This document shows positions 35,820 to 45,410 of a DNA stretch of 64,000 bases, piece by piece (position 1 is the stretch's first letter; each line of letters starts with the position of its first letter). The stretch covers positions 124,001 through 188,000 of the forward strand of contig JAIRRS010000101.1 in the NCBI GenBank assembly GCA_031255855.1, written 5' to 3'. The notes beneath the pieces were generated by a model, which saw nothing but the letters and a program-made list of their open reading frames with translations, had not been told where the DNA came from and searched no databases. Source of the stretch: Tannerellaceae bacterium. Lineage in GTDB: Bacteria; Bacteroidota; Bacteroidia; Bacteroidales; Tannerellaceae. A program made the position numbers and the translations under genes.

Positions 35820-37610
35820 TTATTCTTTATTTGTTTCTTCTTCCAAAATGCTTACTATCTCTTTCCGGTCGAAATAATGGGTGTGTAGGAGCCTATGCGA
35901 CAAAGATCCGCAAGGTTCGCCCAAATATTCCTTATATAGCTGTATAACATATGGATTCTCATGGCTCTTCCGGATCGTTTTTTCCTTGTCTACCCGATAC
36001 AATGCAGATGCACGCTTATGAAGTACATCCATACTCCCTTTGTGGAATGGTTGTCCGCCTCCTCCAATACAGCCACCAGGGCAAGCCATCACTTCAATTG
36101 CATGGTAAAGGGAAGTGCCGTTCTTTACTTCTTCAATTAATTTACGGGCATTCCCCAACCCATGTGCTATTCCGATTTTCAATGGTAAACCATCAAAATC
36201 TATTGTTGCCCTACGGATACTTTCAAGTCCACGTAATTCCTCGATATCAATCTTTTCCAAAGATTTCTTTGTATATAGTTCGTAAGCTGTACGGCAAGCC
36301 GCTTCAATAACTCCCCCAGTAGTACCGAAAATAATAGACGCACCTGTAGATTCACCAAATGGCCGATCAAAATCGCTATCCTGCAGATCTTCAAAATTGA
36401 TATTCGCATAACGTATCAGACGTGCCAATTCGCGGGTATAGATAGAGATATCCACATCTGGGTTATTGCCGACGGCAAATTCGGTTCTGCTTGCTTCGTA
36501 CTTCTTGGCAAGGCAAGGCATTATGGATACTACAACTATTTTTTTTCTGTCTACTCCTAACTTATCGGCAAAATAGTTTTTGGTAATGGCTCCGAACATT
36601 TGTTGGGGACTTTTGGCTGTAGAAAGATTTCCCAACAGTTCAGGATAATGCTGCTCTACGAAACTTACCCAACCCGGGCAGCAACTCGTCATCAGCGGAA
36701 TCTTTACTTCCTTGTCTCCACTCAAATATTTAGTCAGGCGTTGGAGTAGCTCCGTACCTTCTTCCATAATAGTAAGGTCTGCCGCAAAATCAGTATCGAA
36801 AACGTAATCAAAACCTAAATAACGAAGGGCAGATACCATCTTGCCTGTTACTATGGTTCCAGGTTCAAACCCAAAATCTCTTCCAAGTGCCGTACGAATG
36901 GCCGGAGCAGTCTGGGCAATCACAATCTTATCCGGATCGGCCAAAGCATTCAACACCTCTTGCTGATTACTTCTCCCGCTTAATGCATTTACAGGACAAA
37001 TAGACACACACTGCCCGCAATACGAACATGTACTTCCTTTCATATCCTTTTCAAACGCCGTAGATACTGCCGCCTCGAATCCTCGATGTACCGCAGTAAG
37101 GGCTCCTACGGTTTGAATATTATTACACATGGTTTCACAACGGCGGCACATGACACATTTATTCATGTTCCGGACTATTGACGGACTATTGTCTATCGGG
37201 AATACCGATTGTTCACCCATATATCGTACTTCACGGATTCCTAAATCATGTGCCACAGTTTGCAGTTCGCAATACCCGTTCTTACTACACGTAAGACATT
37301 CCGACGGATGATTCGACAGTATCAATTCCATAACTGTACGACGGGCATTCATCACACGCGCCGTATATGTTTTAACAACCATGTCATCCATGCATTCCGT
37401 TTTGCAAGCTGGAGCTAAATTTCTTCTTCCTTCAACTTCTACTACGCAAATACGGCACGAACCTGGATTATTTTCATAGTTCAAATCTTCCAGTTTCATG
37501 TGGCAAAGGGTAGGAATCCGGATGCCTATACTTTTCGCTGCTCCGAGAATGGTAGTTCCTTTGGGCACTTCCAATTCTTTTCTGTCTATCGTTACCTTTA
37601 CAGTTTCCAT
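35820..37610 (-). CDS. hydA: [FeFe]-hydrogenase catalytic subunit HydA, group A3 (bifurcating type)
   Basis: Makes or uses H2 at the H-cluster. 596 residues in the order: N-terminal plant-type [2Fe-2S] domain (CHMKLEDLN ... CRICVVEVEG ... ACKTECMD), the His-ligated cluster HPSECLTCSKNGYC, two [4Fe-4S] motifs (CVMCRRCETMC and CSYCGQCVSICPVNA), then the H domain with L1 TSCCPGW, L2 MPCLAKKYEA and L3 EVMACPGGCIGGGGQP, and the small-subunit-like C-terminus. Together with NuoF- and NuoE-like partners this is the NAD- and ferredoxin-linked trimer known from Thermotoga. The maturases HydE, HydF and HydG are not in the window. Confidence 0.94.
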   Translation of the reverse strand: METVKVTIDRKELEVPKGTTILGAAKSIGIRIPTLCHMKLEDLNYENNPGSCRICVVEVEGRRNLAPACKTECMDDMVVKTYTARVMNARRTVMELILSNHPSECLTCSKNGYCELQTVAHDLGIREVRYMGEQSVFPIDNSPSIVRNMNKCVMCRRCETMCNNIQTVGALTAVHRGFEAAVSTAFEKDMKGSTCSYCGQCVSICPVNALSGRSNQQEVLNALADPDKIVIAQTAPAIRTALGRDFGFEPGTIVTGKMVSALRYLGFDYVFDTDFAADLTIMEEGTELLQRLTKYLSGDKEVKIPLMTSCCPGWVSFVEQHYPELLGNLSTAKSPQQMFGAITKNYFADKLGVDRKKIVVVSIMPCLAKKYEASRTEFAVGNNPDVDISIYTRELARLIRYANINFEDLQDSDFDRPFGESTGASIIFGTTGGVIEAACRTAYELYTKKSLEKIDIEELRGLESIRRATIDFDGLPLKIGIAHGLGNARKLIEEVKNGTSLYHAIEVMACPGGCIGGGGQPFHKGSMDVLHKRASALYRVDKEKTIRKSHENPYVIQLYKEYLGEPCGSLSHRLLHTHYFDRKEIVSILEEETNKE

Positions 37611-37627
37611 TTGTCAACGCTTAAGTT

Positions 37628-39484
37628 TTAATGAACATATACGGCATCAAACTTGCATTTTTCCAAACATGCTCCACAACGGACACAAATTGTCGGGTCG
37701 ATAACGTGCGGAGCTTTCCGTTCACCTTTAATCGCATCTACCGAGCAAGCACGCGAACACAGTGTACAGCCCGTACATTTATTCGGGTCGATAAAATACT
37801 GGGTCAGCTTCCCGCATTGATGAGAAGGGCAAAACTTGTCATGTATATGCGTAATATATTCATTGTGAAAATTATCCATCGTAGATAATACCGGATTGGG
37901 AGAAGTCTGCCCTAATCCACACAAAGCCGTATCTTTTATGACTAACGCCAGGTTACGGAGTTTTTCCAAATCTTCTTCTTCACCGTTGCCCGAAGTGATT
38001 TTCTGCAACATTTCGTGCAAGCGTTTATTCCCTATTCGGCAAGGAGAACATTTTCCACAAGATTCTTCAACCGAAAAGTCCAGATAAAACTGCGCCATAG
38101 CAACCATACAGTCATCTTCGTCCATGACAATCATACCGCCCGAACCCATCATAGAACCTGCCGCCAATAAATTATCATAGTCTATAGGCAAGTCGAGGTG
38201 TTTCTCTGTAAGGCATCCTCCCGAAGGGCCTCCTGTCTGTACGGCTTTGAACTTTTTTCCGTCTTTAATCCCTCCGCCAATTTCGAAAATAACCTGACGT
38301 AAAGTAGTACCCATTGGAACTTCTACCAAACCTACTTTATTCACCTTACCTGCCAAAGCAAAAACTTTTGTCCCTTTACTTTTTTCTGTTCCTATGCTAT
38401 CGAACCAATCCGAACCTTTTAAAATAATAACCGGAACATTGGCATAGGTTTCTACATTATTGACATTTGTCGGATATCCTTTGTAGCCTTTTTCGCTGGG
38501 AAAAGGAGGTTTCACCAATGCTTCCCCTCTTTTTCCTTCCATACTTTGAATAAGTGCTGTTTCTTCTCCACATACAAAAGCTCCTGCGCCATACCTTATC
38601 GCTATATCAAACGAAAAATCCGTACTGAAAATTCGTTCGCCAAGAAAACCGTATTCTTTCGCTTGTCGAATAGCTGTTTTCAAACGCTGAATAGCTAATG
38701 GATATTCAGCACGAATATATATTAGCCCTTTGGTAGCTCCGGTACAATAACCGTTTATAATCATTGCTTCGATAATCGAATGTGGATCACCCTCTAATAT
38801 GGAACGATCCATGAACGCTCCGGGGTCTCCTTCATCAGCATTGCATACTACATACTTTTGGCTAGCTTCTACTTGTTTTGTTATTTTCCATTTTAATCCG
38901 GTCGGAAAGCCTCCACCTCCTCGTCCCCGTAATCCACTGTCGATGATTATTTGCACAGCTTCGTCGGATGTCATCTCCGTCAATACCTTTCCTAAAGCAA
39001 GATAGCCATCAGCCTTAATATAATCATCAATTCTTTCAGGATTAATATGTCCACAATTCCTGAGGGCGATATGAAGTTGTCCGGAAGAATGTCCTTCTTT
39101 ATCTGTTTTATTCTGTTTAATCCAAGTTAAATCATCCGGTATAATTCCCTTATTGATGTAATTGGCAACAATTTCGTCAATTTTAATTTTATCCACATAC
39201 CCAAATACAACTGGGTCTTTGTCAGGTAGCTTTATTTCAATCGTAGGTTCTGCATAACAATAACCCATACAACCGGTTTGGACAACAGAAGCATTTAGTT
39301 GTCCGCGTTTAATTATTTCCTCCAAATATGTATTTACATCTATAGCACCTGCCGCTATCCCACAAGTAGCCATAGAAACCTTTATTTCAATCGGTTTGTT
39401 CAAATTATTATCACATTCAACTGGAGGTACACGCAAGGAATCACGTACACGGATAAGATTGTTTATCGTCTTTATTGCATTCAT
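37628..39484 (-). CDS. hydB: Hydrogenase subunit HydB (NuoF-like, FMN/NADH)
   Basis: NADH-binding flavin subunit of the bifurcating hydrogenase. 618 residues: an N-terminal thioredoxin-like region with few Cys left (VSMATCGIAAGAIDV, VQTGCMGYCYAEP), the FMN/NAD domain (GLRGRGGGGFPTGLKW, CNADEGDPGAFMDRSILEGDPH), the SLBB-like part, a [4Fe-4S] site ESCGKCSPCRIG near residue 475 and two C-terminal ferredoxin clusters (CTGCTLCSRACS and CVRCGACLEKCK). Start ATG 39484; -7 box TATGTTTG at 39525-39532 on the minus strand heads the operon. Confidence 0.94.
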   Translation of the reverse strand: MNAIKTINNLIRVRDSLRVPPVECDNNLNKPIEIKVSMATCGIAAGAIDVNTYLEEIIKRGQLNASVVQTGCMGYCYAEPTIEIKLPDKDPVVFGYVDKIKIDEIVANYINKGIIPDDLTWIKQNKTDKEGHSSGQLHIALRNCGHINPERIDDYIKADGYLALGKVLTEMTSDEAVQIIIDSGLRGRGGGGFPTGLKWKITKQVEASQKYVVCNADEGDPGAFMDRSILEGDPHSIIEAMIINGYCTGATKGLIYIRAEYPLAIQRLKTAIRQAKEYGFLGERIFSTDFSFDIAIRYGAGAFVCGEETALIQSMEGKRGEALVKPPFPSEKGYKGYPTNVNNVETYANVPVIILKGSDWFDSIGTEKSKGTKVFALAGKVNKVGLVEVPMGTTLRQVIFEIGGGIKDGKKFKAVQTGGPSGGCLTEKHLDLPIDYDNLLAAGSMMGSGGMIVMDEDDCMVAMAQFYLDFSVEESCGKCSPCRIGNKRLHEMLQKITSGNGEEEDLEKLRNLALVIKDTALCGLGQTSPNPVLSTMDNFHNEYITHIHDKFCPSHQCGKLTQYFIDPNKCTGCTLCSRACSVDAIKGERKAPHVIDPTICVRCGACLEKCKFDAVYVH

Positions 39485-39524
39485 TTTCTATGCAATTTAA
39501 AAGTTAACCTATATGACGTCTACA

Positions 39525-39532
39525 CAAACATA
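39525..39532 (-). promoter_or_regulatory. -7 box of the hydBAC operon
   Basis: Minus strand TATGTTTG with GTTG (39554-39557) at a 21-bp gap, 40 bases before hydB. Confidence 0.55.
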
Positions 39533-39605
39533 CGTAATTCTTATCAAATCGTGCAACGAATTACGGAAAAAATTATCTATTGATTTGTTAATTTATATTT
39601 AAAAA

Positions 39606-40493
39606 TCAACTTTCTTCAATAGCGCGAGTTTGAAGTATTTTCGAGTTAGAAGGGACATCATGGGTAAGCCAGATATTTCCTCCAATTACGGAGCCTTTGC
39701 CTATTGTAATCCGTCCGAGCACCGACGTATTTGAATAAATAATGACGTTATCTTCAATGATTGGGTGACGAGGTATATCCAATGGCAAACCTTTTTCGTC
39801 ATATTGGAAGTTTTTGGCTCCGAGTGTTACCCCTTGGTATAAACGAACATGATTTCCTATAATAGTCGTTTGCCCAACCACAATACCCGTCCCGTGGTCG
39901 ATGCTGAAGTATTCTCCTATCTGTGCCCCCGGATGTATATCAATACCGGTAACAGAATGTGCTATCTCCGTAATAATACGAGGCAAGACAGGCACACCCA
40001 ACGTGAACAACACATGGGCTGCACGTTGATGCAAGATAGCTTGTGTCGCCGGATAACAGAAAATAACTTCACTGACACTATGGGCAGCCGGGTCGCCATC
40101 CAGTATTGCCTTAATGTCGGTAGAAAGTAAGTGTTTAAGATGAGGAATTTCATTAACAAATGCAACAGCTATTTGTGAAGCCTTATCGCTGGTATAGTAA
40201 CATTTTTCAGATTCAAAGCATAAACTGTTATATACTTGCTCATGAAGCAATTCATAAATCTGTTCAAGATATACCCCTGTGTAGTATTGAATCGAATCAG
40301 ACCGGGCTTCTTGTTTTGATCCAAAAAAACCGGGGAAAATTACCATCCGCAACAATTGCATCAATTTACGTATATCCGACACAGATGGCGAAGATTTCTG
40401 ATGCAAGGGTATATGTTTATATTCTTCGGACTCAAAAAGAGTTAATCGCTCTACATTCTTTTTTATTTGTTCTAAAACCTCTGTTCTATCCAT
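39606..40493 (-). CDS. cysE: Serine O-acetyltransferase
   Basis: First step of cysteine synthesis, acetyl-CoA plus serine to O-acetylserine. 295 residues with an N-terminal helical domain and a left-handed beta-helix of hexapeptide repeats (GIDIHPGAQIGEYFSIDHGT, VVGQTTIIGNHVRLYQGVTLG, NVIIYSNTSVLGRITIGKGS). The catalytic Asp/His pair appears in DIHPG and IDHGTG. The N-terminal domain is longer than in E. coli CysE and resembles the EpsC-type enzymes of Bacteroidetes. It is 2 bp downstream of the kelch lipoprotein gene in the same direction, perhaps by read-through rather than a shared role. Confidence 0.92.
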   Translation of the reverse strand: MDRTEVLEQIKKNVERLTLFESEEYKHIPLHQKSSPSVSDIRKLMQLLRMVIFPGFFGSKQEARSDSIQYYTGVYLEQIYELLHEQVYNSLCFESEKCYYTSDKASQIAVAFVNEIPHLKHLLSTDIKAILDGDPAAHSVSEVIFCYPATQAILHQRAAHVLFTLGVPVLPRIITEIAHSVTGIDIHPGAQIGEYFSIDHGTGIVVGQTTIIGNHVRLYQGVTLGAKNFQYDEKGLPLDIPRHPIIEDNVIIYSNTSVLGRITIGKGSVIGGNIWLTHDVPSNSKILQTRAIEES

Positions 40494-40495
40494 TT

Positions 40496-42646
40496 TTAAT
40501 TATCCCAGGTGGGATTATATTCATACAATGTTTTATAGGATTCCCCAAGACCAATATAAATCATATCATTGAGCATAAACATACAGTGTTGCACATCCCT
40601 CCTGTGGGTAGAAGGTAGTTTTGTCTTTTCATACCACTTATTCTCTTCTACATTATATAGCCACAAACTACCGGTATTGTCTACTGCATAAATTGAATTA
40701 TTTAAGACTACGGCTCCACGTACAATACCTCCATTGGACAACGAGGCTACTTCCATCCAGGTATTCATATTATCTACAGATTTCCACAACCTTTTATTAG
40801 AAGATGTTCCAGATAAATTATTCAATCCTAATCCGGCATAAACAACTCCATCAATATTAACTGCAATTCCGCCATATTGCTTAACAGGGAAATTTGCTTT
40901 ACGAGTCCATGAGCTACTTGTTGTTTCAAAAGACCACACTTCATTGGATATTGTGTCACGACAACCTCCTATAAAATACACCATATTACCTATCGAACAT
41001 CCGATTGCAGACTGAATAGGATCTGGCCCACCAGAGGAAGGAACCGTTTCCCAAGTGTTATAATTCGGGTAATAACGATATAATTTATTTGTCAACGTAC
41101 TTGCTTTATCGATACCTCCAAAAATATAGGCAACATTGTTTACAGTAACTGCCGTCAGCCCTTTCCTTTCAGAATCAGTTCCCGGCATTGATGCAAGTTT
41201 ATCCCATCGATTATCTAAGGAGTTATATGCCATCAATTCGTTTGTGTTTTTACTTCCCAAATCACCTCCAACAAGATACCCTATTGAATTATTTGTAAAG
41301 GTCGCACTCGAATTTGGCAAACGGACACTCTCTGTAAATGAAGCCATTTGGGTAAACATGGAGGGGGTGTTTATTACTATTTGCTCACCATATGCTATCA
41401 ATCCGCTTGTGTTTTTCAAAAATGCTTTGACATAATAAGTCGTATTTCCATTTAACTTAGTAATGCTTCCACTAAAAGGTCCTTCTAATTGTCCTTCAAT
41501 GGGTAAATCAACTCTCAAATTTATAATTGCCGGATTTGGATTTGTTGAGTAGCAAAACCCATAAACATCAATATTACCCATACCTATTTTCTTGATACTA
41601 CCTGTAATCATAGCTGCTCCATTGGCCATTGATAATATTTGCCCCGTTTCGATTTCCGGCATATTACTTACCGTAACAAATGCAAATTCATCACTATATT
41701 CTGTCCCGACTGAATTGATAGCAAACGCACGGGCATAATAAGCGACTTGGGATTTAAGACCGTTGATAGTACCCGAATAAGACTTATCATCTGTATTAAT
41801 ATGAATCGTATCATTTGAAATAGTCGGGTTAGGGCTTTCAGACCAACAAATACCCCATATCGTGATAGGTTTATCGCCTTCATCTTCGATTTCTACATCA
41901 AAAGAAGCATCTACAAAGCCTGTTCCGGTTATTTTAAACGAAGCAAATTTAGGCTTTCCGCTTAATGTTGTAAATGTTTCTATATTACCAGAAAATGTAC
42001 CAAAATCATTTTTTACAAATGATTTAATATAATAGGTTGTATTAGGTTTCAAGCTATCTAATTTGAACACAAAAGAATCTACTTGCAGGGATGTCTTGTA
42101 AATAGAATCTATTTCCGAAACTTCTTTTTCTCTCGACAAATACACTCCCCGTTCTTTTATTTCACTTTCACCTTTATTTATGATTAATCCTCCGGCGTAG
42201 ACGGAGGTTCCCTTAATACTATCCGGTTTCAATGTCCTTACTTGTCCTAAACCGTTTCCTGTCTGTTCTTTTATCGAATTACTTATTGCTTCATCTATTT
42301 CATTTTTCGCATAAGCAGTAAAAGTATAATACGTCTCTTTTTCCAGGCCTGTAATTATAGTATCAAGCTTAATACTGCTATTCTCTTTTTTCCCAATTAC
42401 ATTCAAACGTTTGGCATTTCCTTTTTCGTCGGTCCAGGAAAAACCTCGTTCTGTAACAGGAGAACCGTTTTGTTTCAAAATTGTAGCGAACACTCTCACC
42501 GAACTTGCCGTAACATCCATAATCGTATCAAGTTCTATGGCCGGTTTGCCTCCATTAATAATACCTGGTAATTCCGGATCTTCTACACAACCATAAAAGA
42601 TGCAAAGAGAAATGGACGATAAGATAAGCGTATATATATGTTTCAT
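40496..42646 (-). CDS. Kelch-repeat outer-membrane lipoprotein with FN3-like domains
   Basis: Function unknown. 716 residues: lipoprotein signal (MKHIYTLILSSISLCIFYGC, Cys20), then four fibronectin-type-III-like units of about 95 residues, each ending in a YY(V/I)KxFxKNxxG-like motif (TYYIKSFVKNDFGTFSG, AYYARAFAINSVGTEYSDE, TYYVKAFLKNTSGLIAYG), and from about residue 430 a kelch beta-propeller with repeats such as GYLVGGDLGSKNTNELMAYN, AYIFGGIDKAS and VYFIGGCRDTISNEVW. Probably a surface-exposed binding protein. It is the last gene of the kinase/phosphatase/FHA island, 10 bp after the beta-barrel gene. Confidence 0.87.
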   Translation of the reverse strand: MKHIYTLILSSISLCIFYGCVEDPELPGIINGGKPAIELDTIMDVTASSVRVFATILKQNGSPVTERGFSWTDEKGNAKRLNVIGKKENSSIKLDTIITGLEKETYYTFTAYAKNEIDEAISNSIKEQTGNGLGQVRTLKPDSIKGTSVYAGGLIINKGESEIKERGVYLSREKEVSEIDSIYKTSLQVDSFVFKLDSLKPNTTYYIKSFVKNDFGTFSGNIETFTTLSGKPKFASFKITGTGFVDASFDVEIEDEGDKPITIWGICWSESPNPTISNDTIHINTDDKSYSGTINGLKSQVAYYARAFAINSVGTEYSDEFAFVTVSNMPEIETGQILSMANGAAMITGSIKKIGMGNIDVYGFCYSTNPNPAIINLRVDLPIEGQLEGPFSGSITKLNGNTTYYVKAFLKNTSGLIAYGEQIVINTPSMFTQMASFTESVRLPNSSATFTNNSIGYLVGGDLGSKNTNELMAYNSLDNRWDKLASMPGTDSERKGLTAVTVNNVAYIFGGIDKASTLTNKLYRYYPNYNTWETVPSSGGPDPIQSAIGCSIGNMVYFIGGCRDTISNEVWSFETTSSSWTRKANFPVKQYGGIAVNIDGVVYAGLGLNNLSGTSSNKRLWKSVDNMNTWMEVASLSNGGIVRGAVVLNNSIYAVDNTGSLWLYNVEENKWYEKTKLPSTHRRDVQHCMFMLNDMIYIGLGESYKTLYEYNPTWDN

Positions 42647-42656
42647 ACCATTTTAA

Positions 42657-43574
42657 TTAAAAAAACACACCAATACCTGCGTTTAAATCAACATATTTGA
42701 AATTCAAAGTATTACAACCTATACTAAAATACAAGAATCCGCAACGTAACATTGCATCCAAATCAACCGATGCGCCGTTATACGACGAATCTGTTTTTTT
42801 ATACCATTCAGAGCCCAAGACATTACCACCATCATCAACTTTACTATATTGAACCAATAAATCACGCTTGCCATATCCGCCCCCAATGGATACGTATAGC
42901 CAAGAAGTACATTTAACAAGCAAACCGGCTGTGGCTGCATACGAATTTATTTTCTTTTCGGGTTTCTTAAAAATATCAGCATCATTTGGTTTTTCCCCCG
43001 AATACTCTTGGTCAAAGCTTTGAAAAGACACATTTGTCCGAAAACGTACGTACCAACCAACACGTTGACCTACTCCACCAACAGTAATCCCTACCGGTGC
43101 TTCCACGGAATAAGTATAGCCACCAAAGAATTGCATAGGATTCCGGGGAGGTGGGGTATACCCGTTATTACCATTCATTTCAGGCGGATTGCGTAGTTCT
43201 ATCAAACGTTCAGTCCAATAAGAGGCCAATTCCTTGCTTTTAGGAGTTCCAATACCTTTCCTATAATATCGAATTAGTTTGGAAATAGCTGTCGTATCGT
43301 TCTCTGTCGCTTTTATGCTTAAACAGCTTAGGCAACGGCTCATCTGATTGTGCATGGAAGTACGCATACTTTCATTGGCAAGCCAAATGGTTGTCAATCG
43401 ATTGATGCTATACATGTCGCAATTAGGAACTCCTTCACCATAGAAAAGCCGGGCATCACTATAATCCTGACGCTTCATGGCTTCATCTCCTTTTCTGTTA
43501 TATTCGGTTTGCTGTTGGGCTATTATACAGACGGGAATAACAAAATACAAAATCAACAACCAAAGTATTTTCAT
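42657..43574 (-). CDS. Exported protein, TPR-like N-terminus and beta-barrel C-terminus
   Basis: Not recognised as a named family. From ATG 43574 (MKILWLLILYFVIPVCIIAQ, signal peptide) it has 305 residues. Residues about 25-60 look like one TPR motif (YNRKGDEAMKRQDYSDARLF). The part from about residue 145 alternates polar and apolar residues (FFGGYTYSVEAPVGITVGG, GWYVRFRTNVSFQS, LYVSIGGGYGKRDLLVQY) and ends GIGVFF; such a terminal Phe marks outer-membrane barrels. It follows the kinase gene with 9 bp between, so it may be the outer-membrane part of the same signalling system. The nearer start candidate TTG 43583 was rejected in favour of the ATG that fits the signal peptide. Confidence 0.75.
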   Translation of the reverse strand: MKILWLLILYFVIPVCIIAQQQTEYNRKGDEAMKRQDYSDARLFYGEGVPNCDMYSINRLTTIWLANESMRTSMHNQMSRCLSCLSIKATENDTTAISKLIRYYRKGIGTPKSKELASYWTERLIELRNPPEMNGNNGYTPPPRNPMQFFGGYTYSVEAPVGITVGGVGQRVGWYVRFRTNVSFQSFDQEYSGEKPNDADIFKKPEKKINSYAATAGLLVKCTSWLYVSIGGGYGKRDLLVQYSKVDDGGNVLGSEWYKKTDSSYNGASVDLDAMLRCGFLYFSIGCNTLNFKYVDLNAGIGVFF

Positions 43575-43583
43575 AAATTTCAA

Positions 43584-45374
43584 TTAATACGTTACATCAC
43601 TTCTCACCAATACAGCATTCGTATTATAGATGTCAAATAATTTATCTTCTCGTTCAAATGCACGGCCTTCACTTGCTATATCTACACTCAGGTATTTACA
43701 GGGTATTTTTTCTTCTCCTTCTTCATCTATCGCTCCATATCTGCCATTTGTTTTTTTCCTGACAATCTTGTATTTACCAAAAGACATTTTTTCTTCATAT
43801 TGGGCTATCCGGTCAGAAATACGCTTTTTTTCTGCTTTTTCTTCATTTGCAATACTTAAACGTACTACTTCTTCGGTTAGTTTTAATTCTTTTGCTTTAT
43901 TGAAATCTTCATTTGCTCCTGCAAAATCAGATGCATCCATTTTTACTTTTCCTGATGATAACAATATTTCGTACTCAGCATCAATTTCTTCCGGAGTCAC
44001 CCCCGCGTCATCATCATTAGATTCTTCTTCAACTTGGTTTTCAACGGTTTGTCGTACTGTTTCCGATTCTGGTGATACCGGGTTGTTCTTTTGATTGTTG
44101 TCAAGCTGTTGTATCACGGGTTGCGCCTGTTGCACGCTTTCATTCGATGTTGTTTGCTCCGGTTGGACGTTATTCCCACTATCTGACGTAACAGACGGCA
44201 AGTCTATCGAATCGGCCGCAGAACCATTATTTCCAACAAGCAAGGCTACCGCAGAACCTATTACTGCAAATATACAAATTAACGCGATAATCCATATCCC
44301 TTTTTTCTTTTTCTTCGTTCGCCTGGAGGAAGTAGGGGGCGTATCTACAATTGTTTGGTCGTCATCTTCTCCGCTGATTGTTTTACCAAATAGTGAATGG
44401 AGCGCAACTGTTTCGTCATCGGAAGCCCCTGTGTACGATTCTTTATACCGGCCTTCTGGTTTTATGTCTTCAACAGGAGGTTTGTCTAAAGCCAGCATCA
44501 TTTCTTCAACAGACTGAAAACGATCAGCCGGATTAATTTGCATGGCCTTCAGAATAACTTCTTCTGTTTTAGCCGTAACAGAAGGGTTGTATTCCGATGG
44601 TTTTTTAAGTTCTCTTGTTGCTCTTAAAATAGATTCGGTTGGTATTTTCCCTGTTAAGAGATTATAAATGGTTGCCCCTAATGAATAGATATCCGGACAA
44701 GGCGAAAACACTTGTGTCCCTTCGTTATCATATTGTTCTATAGCTGCAAACCCTTTCGACAGGGTAAGCGCCGTTGTACTTGTTTCATAGTTTTCTATAT
44801 CATAACGTTTGCTTACTCCAAAGTCTATCAGACGGGCATTGTCATTTTTATCAACCAGTATGTTACCGGGCTTGATATCCAGGTGCAGGATGTTTTTGCC
44901 ATGTACGAATTCAAGCGCTTCTCCTATCTGATGGATATATTTCAACACTTTCTTTTCTTGCAAGATACCGTCTTTTTCAAGAATATATTTCAGGGAATGC
45001 CCTTCGATATATTCCATTGCAATATAAGCTGTATTATTTTCTTCAAATACGTCTAACACATTCACGATGTGTGGATGATGTACATCCGACAATATTTTCG
45101 CTTCTTTAATGAGTCTTTCTTTGAACTTGTTGAAAAGCTGCTTCCCTGTTTCGGAATGTACATTGACAGCCAACGTATCCGGAGAGCGGTAACAGTAGTC
45201 TTTGAAGAAGTATTCTTTGATGCTGATGGGTACTTCCGTTTTGATTTTACCCAATGCTCCTTTTACTTCGGTATATAAAATTCCTTTATATGTAATACCA
45301 AAACCTCCCTGCCCAACTACATGCAGTAGCTGGTACTTCCTGTTTTGGAGGTAGTGCCCGATCTGTAAATTCAT
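43584..45374 (-). CDS. Transmembrane Hanks-type Ser/Thr protein kinase
   Basis: Eukaryote-like kinase predicted to phosphorylate Ser/Thr in the cytoplasm and to sense something outside. 596 residues. Kinase domain about 13-295: glycine loop VVGQGGFGITYKG, VAIK-like ISIKEYF, catalytic loop HLDIKPGNILVD and LIDFGVSKRYD. The HRD Arg is Leu, so it is a non-RD kinase, seen in many bacterial relatives. A Ser/Thr/Asp-rich linker precedes a membrane helix near residue 365 (IWIIALICIFAVIGSAVALLV). The exported part has Gln/Asn-rich, acidic and coiled-coil segments and ends in a WG-like repeat (NGRYGAIDEEGEEKIPCKY). Phosphatase and FHA genes precede it, giving a complete phospho-signalling set. Confidence 0.93.
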   Translation of the reverse strand: MNLQIGHYLQNRKYQLLHVVGQGGFGITYKGILYTEVKGALGKIKTEVPISIKEYFFKDYCYRSPDTLAVNVHSETGKQLFNKFKERLIKEAKILSDVHHPHIVNVLDVFEENNTAYIAMEYIEGHSLKYILEKDGILQEKKVLKYIHQIGEALEFVHGKNILHLDIKPGNILVDKNDNARLIDFGVSKRYDIENYETSTTALTLSKGFAAIEQYDNEGTQVFSPCPDIYSLGATIYNLLTGKIPTESILRATRELKKPSEYNPSVTAKTEEVILKAMQINPADRFQSVEEMMLALDKPPVEDIKPEGRYKESYTGASDDETVALHSLFGKTISGEDDDQTIVDTPPTSSRRTKKKKKGIWIIALICIFAVIGSAVALLVGNNGSAADSIDLPSVTSDSGNNVQPEQTTSNESVQQAQPVIQQLDNNQKNNPVSPESETVRQTVENQVEEESNDDDAGVTPEEIDAEYEILLSSGKVKMDASDFAGANEDFNKAKELKLTEEVVRLSIANEEKAEKKRISDRIAQYEEKMSFGKYKIVRKKTNGRYGAIDEEGEEKIPCKYLSVDIASEGRAFEREDKLFDIYNTNAVLVRSDVTY

Positions 45375-45410
45375 ATTCGCAGCGTCCTTTCGACGCCAAA
45401 ATTACGTTAT

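Noticed and set aside
25985..39200. Replication origin near dnaN
   Set aside because: TTATCCACA-like words occur at about 26180 (in rlmB) and 39190 (in hydB), but they lie singly inside genes; no cluster of DnaA boxes and no dnaA gene.
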